Of a stretch of 64,000 bases of DNA, positions 53,697 through 63,100 are shown one piece after another. The translations under genes and the position numbers were made by a program. The stretch's first letter is position 1, and each line of letters opens with the position of its first letter. The stretch is from DATHRK01 sp035465395 (GTDB lineage: Bacteria > Gemmatimonadota > Gemmatimonadetes > Longimicrobiales > RSA9): assembly GCA_035465395.1 (NCBI GenBank), contig DATHRK010000103.1:37601-101600 (forward strand), given 5' to 3'. Below the pieces are notes generated by a model. The model was not told the DNA's origin and ran no database searches. It saw only the letters and a list, made by a program, of their open reading frames with translations.

Positions 53697-55060
53697 CTCG
53701 CCTCCGCGAGCACGTGGGTCGATGGCGGCAGCTCGCGGCCGATGGTCATCTCGAGCTCGGCAACCGACCGGCCGTACTCGGCCAGGAGGGCGTAGAGCTC
53801 CTGGTCGTACCGGTTCACCGTCATCTGCGCGTCCACGAGCGTCATGAAGTCGACGGCGCCGACGCGGTAGGACGAGAACGACGACTCCACGTTCGCTCGG
53901 GCCTGCGGCAGCACCTCGCGACGGTAGAGCTCGACCAGCGTCCGCGTGCGATCCAGCTCGGCCAGCAGCTCGCCGATGCGCGCGTCCACATGCGCGCGCA
54001 TGTCGGCCAGGTCCGCGCGGGCCATGGCCTCCATGACCGCGGCCTCGTCGCGCCTGCGGAGCTGGCGGCTCTTGGCGAACAGCGGGATGCTGAAGCCGAT
54101 CATGGCGCTCCCCATGCGCCGCGTCCCGACGTCGCTCGCGCGCTGCCCGTACTGGAACCCGATCACCGGATCCGGCCAGATCTCCTTGCGCGCCAGGTCG
54201 CTACGCGCCCGCGCCCGCTCCACGCCGGTCCGGGCGCCTTCGAGCATCGGGCGGCTGGCCTCCGCCCACGCCCTCAGCGTATCCGCCTCCGGCAGGTCCA
54301 TGGGCAGGGCGCAAAAGACGAGCGCATCGACGGGGGTCCCTGAGGGCCGGTCGAGGACCCCGTTGAGGCGCGCGACCGCGGACGTCCGCATGGCTTCCAT
54401 GCGTTCGATGTCCGCGTCCATCCTCGCCACCTCGACCGCGGCCCGCAGCACGTCCACCTGGCGCCCCTCACCGGCGCCGTACATCGCCTTGGCAACGCGC
54501 TCGAAGTTGCGGAGCAATTGCAGCGTCTCGCGCATCACCTCGAGCTGACGATCCGACTCGTAGATCGTGTAGAACGCCATCGCCGCGCGGCTGCGCACCT
54601 CCCACCAGGTCTCCTCCGCGTCCGCCCGCGCGATGGCGGTGCTCTGTTCGGCGATGCGCTCGGAGAGTCCCAGCTTGCCGAACCAGGGCAGCATCTGCAT
54701 CGCCTGGACGGCCGGCGCCATCGAGTTCGGCATGTCCGTGTCGAAGTCGGGGAGGGAGAAGTTCATGATCCCCACCTGGAAGACCGGATCGGGTGGGAGG
54801 CCCGCCGAGGCCTCCCGGGTGGCGGTGGCGTCCGCGAGTGCGCCGGCGGCTCGGAGCCGGGGGCTGCGCGCACGGGCGACGCGGTAGACTTCCGCGATCG
54901 TGAGGGCGGGAGAGTCGGCCGCGGCGAGTGGCCCGCGGGAGGCTGCAGGGGTGGGCGTGGCAGCAGGGGACGTCGTCGGGTCCTGTCCGTACGCCGGACC
55001 GGTCCCGCCAACGGCCAGGATCGCGGCCAGGCCTGCGAGCCCGAGTACCGTCCGCGTCAT
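53693..55060 (-). CDS. cusC: TolC-family outer-membrane efflux protein
   Basis: A 455-residue outer-membrane channel of the OEP family. After the signal (ending GPAYGQ) and a Pro/Ala/Thr linker comes LTIAEVYRVARARSPRLRAA and a double repeat of long helices, including YYRREVL-type coiled segments near 380-440. The position first in the operon identifies it as the CusC role. The ATG at 55060 is preferred; a methionine 11 codons upstream is before the signal. Upstream is a 600-nt intergenic region that must contain the operon promoter. Confidence 0.9.
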   Translation of the reverse strand: MTRTVLGLAGLAAILAVGGTGPAYGQDPTTSPAATPTPAASRGPLAAADSPALTIAEVYRVARARSPRLRAAGALADATATREASAGLPPDPVFQVGIMNFSLPDFDTDMPNSMAPAVQAMQMLPWFGKLGLSERIAEQSTAIARADAEETWWEVRSRAAMAFYTIYESDRQLEVMRETLQLLRNFERVAKAMYGAGEGRQVDVLRAAVEVARMDADIERMEAMRTSAVARLNGVLDRPSGTPVDALVFCALPMDLPEADTLRAWAEASRPMLEGARTGVERARARSDLARKEIWPDPVIGFQYGQRASDVGTRRMGSAMIGFSIPLFAKSRQLRRRDEAAVMEAMARADLADMRAHVDARIGELLAELDRTRTLVELYRREVLPQARANVESSFSSYRVGAVDFMTLVDAQMTVNRYDQELYALLAEYGRSVAELEMTIGRELPPSTHVLAEAR

Positions 55061-55676
55061 CGTGTCGCTTCCGCTTCGTCGATGTGGCCACAACGCTTCG
55101 GGGGCAATCTCTCACCGAGGGGCTGAAGCAAGCGTGAGGATGCGATGAAGGGATCTTCATACGCCCGGGGAGCCGGATATGCGGGTCGATCGGCGTCCGC
55201 CTGTAGGTGGGCCCGCCGCTGCCAGGCCCTGCCGGAAGGGCGGTCCACCTGCGTTTCACGCTTGCCTCACCGGCACCCACCGAGATTGCCTCCGCCCGGC
55301 GACGCTCTCAGATCGGGGGAGCCACGCGCGTGGTGGGTCTACGGACGACAATCGCGGCCACGCCGTGAATCCAAGGGCTGGGTATGGCTGACCGGTTCAG
55401 CGCTTTTCTCGTTCCGCAGATGAGGCTGTGCCTCGCCTCGCGCCATCGGGCATCGTGCGCCGAGATACCATTCGCGCGTGGACGTCGTCGACGTCCTCCG
55501 GAGGGCTTCGCCCCACGCCGGGCGCGGATTTCCCCATAGACGTGCTGCTGCCGAGCGATGCATATTGGGTGAACCCCGGCGATCGGGAACTGGCGCGTTT
55601 CAGGCGCCACGTCCGCCCCCGGAGATGTCGGCTTCCCGTCTCCGTCCCGGCCACTCGAACCGAACGGAGGTGCGGA
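55061..55676. other. Intergenic region, no supported gene
   Basis: About 616 nt separate the divergent cusC gene and the short cytochrome-like gene. Several short open frames exist on both strands but none has a leader, family motif or believable start. This space must hold the promoter(s) for cusCBA and for the rightward pair; I cannot point to a convincing consensus box or CueR-type palindrome. Confidence 0.5.
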
Positions 55677-55889
55677 GTGGCTTTCAGAGTCCCGGGCCGA
55701 CAGTGCGCGATTGCGGCCGTCCTGTTGGCACTTCCCGCCGCCCTGGCCGCGCAGGATGACCAGGCGATCCCGACGCATCTGCTGCGCGATCCATGCTTCA
55801 ACAACTCGAGCACCGTCAGGCCCGCGTTCGGCCTTTCCGATGCCCAGCTCCACGCGATCGTGGCGTACCTGAGGTCGCTAGGCGGATGA
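55677..55889 (+). CDS. Short exported protein resembling the C-terminus of a cytochrome c
   Basis: A 70-residue exported protein starting at GTG 55677 with GGAGG 6 nt upstream. A signal peptide (CAIAAVLLALPAALAAQ) is followed by LSDAQLHAIVAYLRSLGG, the last helix of class I cytochromes c, but there is no CxxCH haem motif between them. It may be a cytochrome gene that lost its centre by deletion. The stop overlaps the ATG of the SHOCT protein (ATGA), so it is probably still translated, at least for coupling. Confidence 0.55.
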   Translation: MAFRVPGRQCAIAAVLLALPAALAAQDDQAIPTHLLRDPCFNNSSTVRPAFGLSDAQLHAIVAYLRSLGG

Positions 55890-56158
55890 GCGTCCGCCCG
55901 TTGGTCGCCGCGCAGGGGTTCTGCCCATGGTGCCAAGGGCACATGGGGTGGGGGGGTTGGGCCATGATGATCGGCTGGCTGGTGGTTCTGATCGTGGTGC
56001 TGGCGCTCGTGTGGGCGTTCGTCCGCTCGCGGGGGTGGCGTGAGGGTGGAACGGAGGGGCGCGACCCGGCCGAAGACGCGTTGCGGGAGGGCTACGCCCG
56101 CGGCGAGATCGACGAACGAACCTACCGCCGCAGGCTGGATGAGCTGAGGCGACGCTGA
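55886..56158 (+). CDS. SHOCT-domain membrane protein
   Basis: A 90-residue protein with one membrane helix (MMIGWLVVLIVVLALVWAFV) and a C-terminal SHOCT motif (EDALREGYARGEIDERTY then RRRLDELRR). SHOCT domains are short helical oligomerisation or targeting motifs. Such small SHOCT proteins, often with N-terminal Cys/His/Met (here FCPWCQGHMGW), commonly accompany copper-efflux loci, which fits its place between cusC and the CusRS-like pair. It ends 32 nt from the convergent sensor kinase. Confidence 0.8.
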   Translation: MSVRPLVAAQGFCPWCQGHMGWGGWAMMIGWLVVLIVVLALVWAFVRSRGWREGGTEGRDPAEDALREGYARGEIDERTYRRRLDELRRR

Positions 56159-56190
56159 GGAGATCCCCGGGTCGTCGACGCCGAATCGCT

Positions 56191-57627
56191 CTACGACGGG
56201 CGGGAGGCGTCGGCGCCCGGCTGGACGGGAAGAATGACCCGGAAGTGCGCCCCGCCGCCGGAGTTCTCGAGGGCCAGGGCCTCGCCGCCGTGCGCCCGGG
56301 CAATGGCCCGCACGATCGCGAGCCCGAGACCGGTCCCCGCGGCGTCCCCGCCGTGGGTTCGCGCGACATCCCCGCGATAGAACCGCTCGAAGATGCGCTC
56401 GGCGTCGCCGTCGGGCAGGCCGGGGCCCGAGTCGCGCACCTCCAACAACAGCCGCAGACCGTTCCGTGTGACGCGTACGTCGACGCGGCCTCCCGCGGGC
56501 GTGAACTTCACGGCGTTCTCCACGAGGTTCCACAAGAGCCGCTCGATCAGGTCGGGGTCCACGATCGCTTCGAGGTCGTCGACCGCGGCCACCTCGACGC
56601 GGACGTCCTTGTCGCGGGCGCGGGGTGCCAGCCGATCGACGACCGCGCGGGCCAGCCCGCCGATGTCGGTCGCTTCGAGGCGCGGCTGCATCACCCCGGC
56701 GTCGGAGCGGGCCAGCGTGAGCAGATCCTCGGCCAGCCGCGTCAGCCGGTCGACCTCCTGGAGGTTGCTGCCGAGGACGCGACGGTATTCCGCCGGCTCG
56801 CGCTCCCGTCGCAACGCCACCTCTACTTCCCCTCGCAGCGAGGTCAGGGGGCCACGCAACTCGTGACTCGCGTCTGCGGTGAAGCGGCGTTGGCCTTCGA
56901 AGGCGCTCTCCAGGCGGGTGAGCATTCCGTTGAGGACCGCGACGAGCCTCTCGTACTCGCGCGTGTCCGCGTTCGCACTGATCCTCCGGCCCAGCGTCCC
57001 CGCACTCACGGCCTCCGCCTGGTCCATGATCTCGTGGACCGGGCGCACCATGCGCCCACCGAGCCACCACCCTCCCGCGAAGGAGCCGACCCCCGTGAGC
57101 ACGGTGATTGCCCCGAGCAGCCCGGCCAGTTGGCGCAGCAAGCGATCTCGCCCCGTGAGCGGGGCCGCCACTTGCAGCACGTGCCGGGCGTGCGCGGGTC
57201 CCATCCGCTCGAGCGGGTAGTACAGCACCCGGATCGGCATGCCCTGGAAGCGCTGGTCCAGGGCGACGAGCCGTCCGTCGGCCGCCTCCCGAAGCGCCGC
57301 GCGATCCAGCGGCAGGTCTTCGGTGATGTATTGGGTCCGCAACAGGCTCTCACCCGATGCGCTCCACACCTGGGCGTATCGGTTGAGTTCGCGCACCTGC
57401 ACGGCCTCGTCGGGGGTGAGATCCCACTCGTGGAAGCGCATCGCGCCGCCCGATCCCTCGGTGACCGAACTGGCCTGGATCGAAGCGACGTTGCGCAGGC
57501 TGGATTCGATCTCGCGGTCGAGGAACCACCGGGCTCCCGCGAGGGAGAGCACCGAGATGACCGCGAGCGCCAACGTCGTGCTCGTCGCCACGCGCGCCGC
57601 CAGCCGGAACCGCAGCGACCGGGTCAC
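56191..57627 (-). CDS. Sensor histidine kinase, CusS-like
   Basis: A 478-residue inner-membrane kinase: first helix (TSTTLALAVISVLSLAGARW), a periplasmic sensor of about 130 residues, second helix (LAGLLGAITVLTGVGSFAGG), HAMP, H-box RFTADASHELRGPLTSLRGE, N-box LLWNLVENAVKFTP, G1 DSGPGLPDG and G2 GTGLGLAIVRAIARAHGG. All kinase boxes are intact. It starts at GTG 57627, which overlaps the stop of the response regulator, so the pair is co-translated. Place next to cusCBA suggests it senses periplasmic copper or silver; no metal-binding residues can be assigned with certainty. Confidence 0.92.
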   Translation of the reverse strand: MTRSLRFRLAARVATSTTLALAVISVLSLAGARWFLDREIESSLRNVASIQASSVTEGSGGAMRFHEWDLTPDEAVQVRELNRYAQVWSASGESLLRTQYITEDLPLDRAALREAADGRLVALDQRFQGMPIRVLYYPLERMGPAHARHVLQVAAPLTGRDRLLRQLAGLLGAITVLTGVGSFAGGWWLGGRMVRPVHEIMDQAEAVSAGTLGRRISANADTREYERLVAVLNGMLTRLESAFEGQRRFTADASHELRGPLTSLRGEVEVALRREREPAEYRRVLGSNLQEVDRLTRLAEDLLTLARSDAGVMQPRLEATDIGGLARAVVDRLAPRARDKDVRVEVAAVDDLEAIVDPDLIERLLWNLVENAVKFTPAGGRVDVRVTRNGLRLLLEVRDSGPGLPDGDAERIFERFYRGDVARTHGGDAAGTGLGLAIVRAIARAHGGEALALENSGGGAHFRVILPVQPGADASRPS

Positions 57628-58307
57628 GGCCCCTCCGCCCTGCCGGCCTCGAGGATGTAGCCGACCCCGCGGAGCGTGTGTAGCAGCGGAACGCCGAGCC
57701 GCCGCAGCTTGCGGCGCAGGTTGCCCACGTGGACATCGACGACGTTGCTCATCGGGTCGAATCGAAGGTCCCACACCTTCTCGAGGAGTTCGGTGCGCCG
57801 CACGACCTTCTCGGGCCGCAGCAGGAAGTACTCCAGGAGCTGGTACTCCTTGGGCGTGAGGTCCAGATCTGCTCCGGCACGCGAGGCCGTATGCTTGAGC
57901 CGGTCCAGCTCGACGTCGTGGTACGCCAACGTCTCCTCGCGAGCCGAGCCTCCCCGGCGCAGCAGAGCCCGGATCCGCGCCAGCAACTCGTCGAAGCTGA
58001 ACGGCTTGGTGAGATAGTCGTCCGCGCCAGCGTTCAGGCCGCGCACAATGTCCTCCTTCGCGTCTCGCGCCGTGAGCAGGAGCACCGGCACGGCCTTTCC
58101 CTCGCTGCGCAACTCGCGGACGATCTCGAAACCGGTCCGGCCGGGCAGCATCACGTCGAGCACGAGAAGGTCGTAATCGTACACATGTGCCTTCAAGGCG
58201 CCGTCCACGCCGTCATGGGCCACGTCGACAGCGTACCCCTCCTCGCGCAGCCCCTTCTCGAGAAAGCTCGCGACCTTTTTGTCGTCTTCGACTACAAGAA
58301 TCCGCAT
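57624..58307 (-). CDS. OmpR-family response regulator, CusR-like
   Basis: A 227-residue two-domain regulator. The receiver has acidic pocket E7-D8-D9, phospho-acceptor D51 in LLVLDVMLPG and conserved K in DYLTKPFSFDELLAR. The C-terminal winged helix contains LDLTPKEYQLLEYFLLRPEK and VVDVHVGNLRRKL with RGVGYIL. GGGAGG precedes the ATG at 58307 at good distance. It probably activates cusCBA and itself with the coupled kinase. Confidence 0.93.
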   Translation of the reverse strand: MRILVVEDDKKVASFLEKGLREEGYAVDVAHDGVDGALKAHVYDYDLLVLDVMLPGRTGFEIVRELRSEGKAVPVLLLTARDAKEDIVRGLNAGADDYLTKPFSFDELLARIRALLRRGGSAREETLAYHDVELDRLKHTASRAGADLDLTPKEYQLLEYFLLRPEKVVRRTELLEKVWDLRFDPMSNVVDVHVGNLRRKLRRLGVPLLHTLRGVGYILEAGRAEGP

Positions 58308-58568
58308 GCGACCAACCTCCCGCCGCGTAGAGGATCGGAATTCGCGCGCCGCAGCGATGCGTGGACGACGCATCGGAAAATTGGACCGAGGCGTTCTCCG
58401 CGCGACTTGGAGCACCACCTCCATCCTGCTTCGGGCCGCCCCGTGTCGAAAAGCTTCAGCTGCGGTCGCGTCGATGCAGCCGAGGGATCAAGCTGGATGA
58501 CGCGTGAGGCGATCAGGAACACGAGCGTCGACGGGCGGCACCCGCTCTCGCGTTGAAGAGAAAAGAGG

Positions 58569-59003
58569 TCAGCCCGGCGCCGAGGGCCGGTGCAGCCTCG
58601 CCCCCCAGTTGCGAATCACACGGATCTCGCGCGCCGGGATCAGGTCGTCGCTTTCGGTGACCATCAGGAAACGGCCGTCGGGTGCCAGGTCATAATTCCT
58701 GCCCCAGGGCCAGCCCTCCAGGAAGGAGCCCGTGAACAGCAACGTCGGTCGGCCGGGTTTGCCATCGGCAAAGGCCACCGCGTACACCGAGTCCCCGCTC
58801 ATGTCTCGGTAGTAGATGGCGTCGCCGTCGGCCTCCCAGATCGGCTCCTGGCCGCCGCGGCTGGAGATCCGAATTGCGGGTCCCGGCCTGCCCATTGGTC
58901 TAAGGTAGACCTCGTAGCGGTCCGCCACCCAAGCGCCGGCAAGATAGGCCAGTGCCCACTGCCCCAGCTTCCGTGCCCGCAGTCGCTGAAGCCAGTCGAT
59001 CAC
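58569..59003 (-). pseudogene. Remnant of a TolB/WD40-type regulator or kinase, internally deleted
   Basis: The 144-residue frame from GTG 59003 joins two unrelated-looking ends. RLRARKLGQWALAYLAGAW is the membrane-anchor style found in TPR/TolB-like adenylate-cyclase or kinase-associated proteins. It is followed at once by RYEVYLRPMGRPGPAIRISS, EADGDAIYYRDMSGDSVYAV and GRFLMVTESDD, the last blades of a TolB/WD40 propeller normally several hundred residues further on. The ending VIRNWGARL matches the usual NWFEEL terminus only roughly. An internal deletion of a long gene is the simplest reading; a new short fusion protein is the alternative. Confidence 0.5.
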
Positions 59004-59205
59004 GGCGCATCCCCGAGGAGACCGGTTCGGTACCGTCCGATCGAATGTCGACCCATGGAGGGTCGTCGGGCAATGCGCAGACGAGCGCACGGCGTCGATC
59101 ATTCCCCAACGGGGGCCGACGTTGCGCGCCACCGGCGCCGCGGTTAGCTACCACCCTCGTTGCGGTCCGCTGGTCGGACTGGAGGTCCCCCGAGCCGTCG
59201 ATCCC

Positions 59206-60120
59206 ATGCTTCGAACTCGCTTCGCCCGCGCCGGCCTGATGGCAGCGCTCACGATCGCCGTCGCCGCTCCGTCCCACGCCCAGGTCAAGGCGAGCGAACG
59301 CAGCACCATCGCGCAGGTCGTCAACGGCACGCGCATCGAAGTGGACTACTCGCGACCGCAGGCGCGCGGGCGCGAGAAGCTGTTCGGCGGAGTCGTGCAC
59401 TGGGGCGAGGTGTGGACCCCGGGCGCCAACTTCGCGACGACGCTGACGGTCGATGGCCCGTTCTCGATCGACGGCCACGAGCTCGAGGAGGGCAGCTACT
59501 CTTTGTGGCTCGTCCCGGAGGAGGAGGGGTGGACGATGGTCGTGAGCGACCAGCCACGGCTGTTCCACACCCGGCCCCCCGACCGCGACGTCTGGACGGT
59601 CGACTACCCCGTGACCCCGGTGGAGGGAGCGCACACCGAGGTGCTCACGTTCGACTTTCCGGTGGTGAAGCCCGACCACGCGATCCTGCGCCTGCGCTGG
59701 GGGAAGACGGCCATCCCCTTTCGCATCGACGTGCCGGGCTGGGAGCCCCACGACCTGGACCCGGAGGACATCCCCCGATACGTGGGCATCTTCGCCATGG
59801 AGGGGGTCGACAGGCCGCCGTTCGCGCTGGGATTCTACCAGGAGGGCTCGACCCTACGGGGCGCGTGGGTGCCGCCGGAGGCGGTCGAGGATCCGAGCGT
59901 GCGCCTCGCCGACCTGCGCGGCTTCAGGTTCACCGCCGTCCCCCTGGGTCTGCACCGGTTCCTGATGGGGCACTACGCGGACGGCGAGCTCGTCAACACC
60001 GAGGACGGGTTCCTGCTGTTCACCCTGGACGACGCCGGCGTGGTGACCGGGGTGCAATGGCGCGTCACGGACGCGGCGGGCGAAGAGCGGTCGATGGCCT
60101 GGGGCGAGAAGCTGCGCTGA
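59206..60120 (+). CDS. Exported DUF2911 protein
   Basis: A 304-residue secreted protein with signal peptide (LMAALTIAVAAPSHAQ), then VKASERSTIAQVVNGTRIEV, DYSRPQARGREKLFGGVV and VWTPGANFATTLTVDG, the DUF2911 core, plus TFDFPVVKPDHAILRLRWGK. It has the same two-domain plan as the protein at 37153, to which it is clearly paralogous. Function is unknown. The ATG at 59206 is chosen to fit the signal; the frame is open 84 nt further upstream. It ends 22 nt from the convergent giant gene. Confidence 0.82.
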   Translation: MLRTRFARAGLMAALTIAVAAPSHAQVKASERSTIAQVVNGTRIEVDYSRPQARGREKLFGGVVHWGEVWTPGANFATTLTVDGPFSIDGHELEEGSYSLWLVPEEEGWTMVVSDQPRLFHTRPPDRDVWTVDYPVTPVEGAHTEVLTFDFPVVKPDHAILRLRWGKTAIPFRIDVPGWEPHDLDPEDIPRYVGIFAMEGVDRPPFALGFYQEGSTLRGAWVPPEAVEDPSVRLADLRGFRFTAVPLGLHRFLMGHYADGELVNTEDGFLLFTLDDAGVVTGVQWRVTDAAGEERSMAWGEKLR

Positions 60121-60141
60121 TCGCCGCGGCCCGGGCCGGGA

Positions 60142-63100
60142 TCAGCCCTTTTCGAGGAACTCCAGGAACGATCCCAGGTCCGCGGGCGAGCCGCCGCCGC
60201 CGAGGTACTCCCCGGCGGACGCGAGGAAGTCCAGGTCGACGACCGGCTCGCCGGCCGGCGAGGTCGCCGTCGTCGGGGTCCCGCCCCGGGCCGCCGCGAC
60301 CTGGGCCGCAACCGGCGGTGCCTGGGCGTGCGCCGGCGCACGAGCCGCCGGTGCGGACACCCCGCCCGACGACCCCACCGGGGTGTGCGTCCCCGCGGTC
60401 TCATCCCGATCCGCTCCGGCCGCCAGGGGCCGGGCGATGGCGGGCGGCAAGGGATCGGCGGCAGCGGGCCCCGCCCCGCCGTTCGCCGGTGTCTCCGCCG
60501 CGGTGTTCGCGGGCCCGGTCTCGGCTTCATCCGACCGGACGATGTCGGACAGGAAGGACAGGTCGACCAGCGGGCGTCCCGGCACCGATTCCGTACGGGA
60601 GCCGCGCGCCTCCGGCGCGGTCCCTGTGGGCTCCTCCGGGACCGCTTCCCGGTCGGCGTCCGGCCCGGCGGAGGTCATGGCGTCGCCGGCGGCGGACGCG
60701 GCCTCGCCCGGATCGAGGAAGATCCGAGCGCTGGCGTGGTCCTGCTCGTCTACGACCTCTTCCGTCGGCTCTTCGATGAGTGCCCGCTCGTGCGCACCCG
60801 CGACGTCGCGCAACGCGACGTCCCAATCATCCTCCGCCGATGCGGGAGCCACGGGAGCGGCGTCGGCGTCCGGCATGAGCTGAGGCCCGGACCAGCTCGA
60901 TCCGTCGCGCAGGAGATCCCGTTCGGGGGGGCCGGTCGTCGACGCGCCGCGCGCGGCCTCCACGCTCTCGGGTTCGAGTGGATCGACGGTTTCGTCCCCG
61001 TCTCCCTCGTGCCAGGGCACGGCGGCGCTCGATTTGTGACCCCACGCCTTGTCCGCGTGGCGGGCCGGGTCCGCGTCGTCCTCGGCTGCCCCCGCAACGC
61101 CGTCCTGTTCGGGATCCCCGAAGCCGTCGTCGCCCGTGTCCAAGCCTGTCTGTGCCAACCGCTCCGCCATCAACGCGGCGGTTGCGGCCGTGTCGACCAC
61201 CTCGGCTTCTACATCCTCCGTCTCGGGCTCCGGCCGCGAGATGGGCGACGCGCGGAGGCCGACGGCCTTGCGGGGCTTGCGGAACCGGTCGAGGAGCCCG
61301 CGCACGTACGCCATCGCGGTGTCGATGATGCCGCCGATCGACGGAATCGCAGGAGCCGCCGACCCGCCGCCCATGGGCACGTCGACCCGGTAGTGCACGA
61401 CCGTCCCTCCGGGCGACAGCGCCACGATGTGCGCCGCCTCCGAACCTCGAGCGATGACGGGATCGGATGCGACGCGCGGGCCGTCGTCCTTCACACCGCG
61501 TTCGACGGTGAGGTTCTCGGCGGTCCAGTCGCGTCCGTGCCAGCGGTAGAGGACGAGCTCCGCCCCCCGGCGCCCGGCCAGCAGGACCGTGGAGCCGGCG
61601 GCAGCCGCCGAGGGCTGTCCTTCCACCCGGAACCGGGCGCCGATCGTGATCCGGTCCATGGTCAGGTTCTCGGCGCCCCACGTGCCGTCCGCCGCGCCGA
61701 AGAAGTGGACCACGTCGCCGTCGGCGTTACGACCCAACACGTGCCTGCGCCCCGCAGCGGAGCCCGCCAGGCACGGCCGGCTCGCGATCGTGAGGCTCGG
61801 CGACCCGCCGCCGGCGTCCTCGGTGAGGTCTTGGCCCGTCCAACGCCCGGCGGCCGGCAGCCGGAACCTGAGCAGGTGGTCGCCGACCCCGCGCGCGAAT
61901 ACCTCGACGGAGCCGTCCTCGGACAGCCTCGCGACCGGGGGGCCGTTGAGCAGCAGCCGACGAATCTCGGCGCGCGCGGCGCCCGGCCGCACCGCTCGCC
62001 AGCGCCCGTCTGGCTCCTCGCGGAAATGCACCAGCTCGCCCTCGGCGTTGCGCCCGAGGACGTGGGCCATTCCCGAGCCATCGCGCACCCCACAGATCGG
62101 GCCCTCGAGGCGACAGCTCGGGTCCGCTCCGCTTTCTTTCGAGAGGTTGTCCGCCGCCCAACCGCGCACGGTGGTCCAGGCGTACCGGATCAGGCGCCCA
62201 TCGCCGTTCACCGCAACGACCACTGGATGGCGACCCTCGGCGACGACCACCGGCTCGCCGGCGATGCGGAAGCGGAGACCCGTGTTGGGCTGGTCGGTCA
62301 GGTCCTCGGCGGCCCAGGCGCGCGCGGTCTGCCGCAGGTGCAGGAGGTGGCCGTTCACTCCGAGTGCCACGGCGCTCGGCTTGCCGCCGGACACGCCGGC
62401 GGGGACCGGCCGCCCCTCGAAGCGGAAATCCGCGCCTACGTCGCCCTGGTCGGCGGGCCGGTTGCGGCTCCATCCCCTCCCGTCGTGACGCACGCACACG
62501 AGGTGCGCGTCCGTGTCACGAACCAGGAGGCCGAGACCGCTCCCGCCGGGATCGAACGCGGCGAGGTCCTCCTCGAAGCCGACCCTCTGGCGCTCGTCCT
62601 TCGGCGAGGCCGTCGCGGTGATCGCCGGAGGCGTGGCCCGGTCGTAGGGAACGGCGATCAGGCCGTGGACGACTTCCTCGCGCCCCACACGCCCGGAGAA
62701 CGGCTCGCCGCCCTTGCCCGGGTCGAGAATGAGCGTCGCCGCATCGTCACCGGGTCTAAACGGGTCGTACGTCCATACCATGGCCCGCGCGGGATCGGCG
62801 TCGTAGCGCGTCGCCAGGACGAAGCGCCCCTCGGTGGGGTCGGCGAACGGTCCCGCGTCCTGGAGAAGAAAGAGCAGGACGGGCCGCCCCGCGTCCAGCT
62901 CGCGGCGTGCGACCGCCCATTCGGCCCGCGAGACGCGGGCCCGGGAACGGCCTCGCCCGGTCGCGGGAAGTCGTTGCGCGGCGGCCGCGCGCGCGATCAC
63001 GTCCTTGGCGAGGATGTTCGTGAGCCGCAGGACAAACTCGGCGTAGGTGGCGTCCTCGGGGCCCGGAGCGCGAACGGTGCGCGGGATGCGGCGGTCGGCG

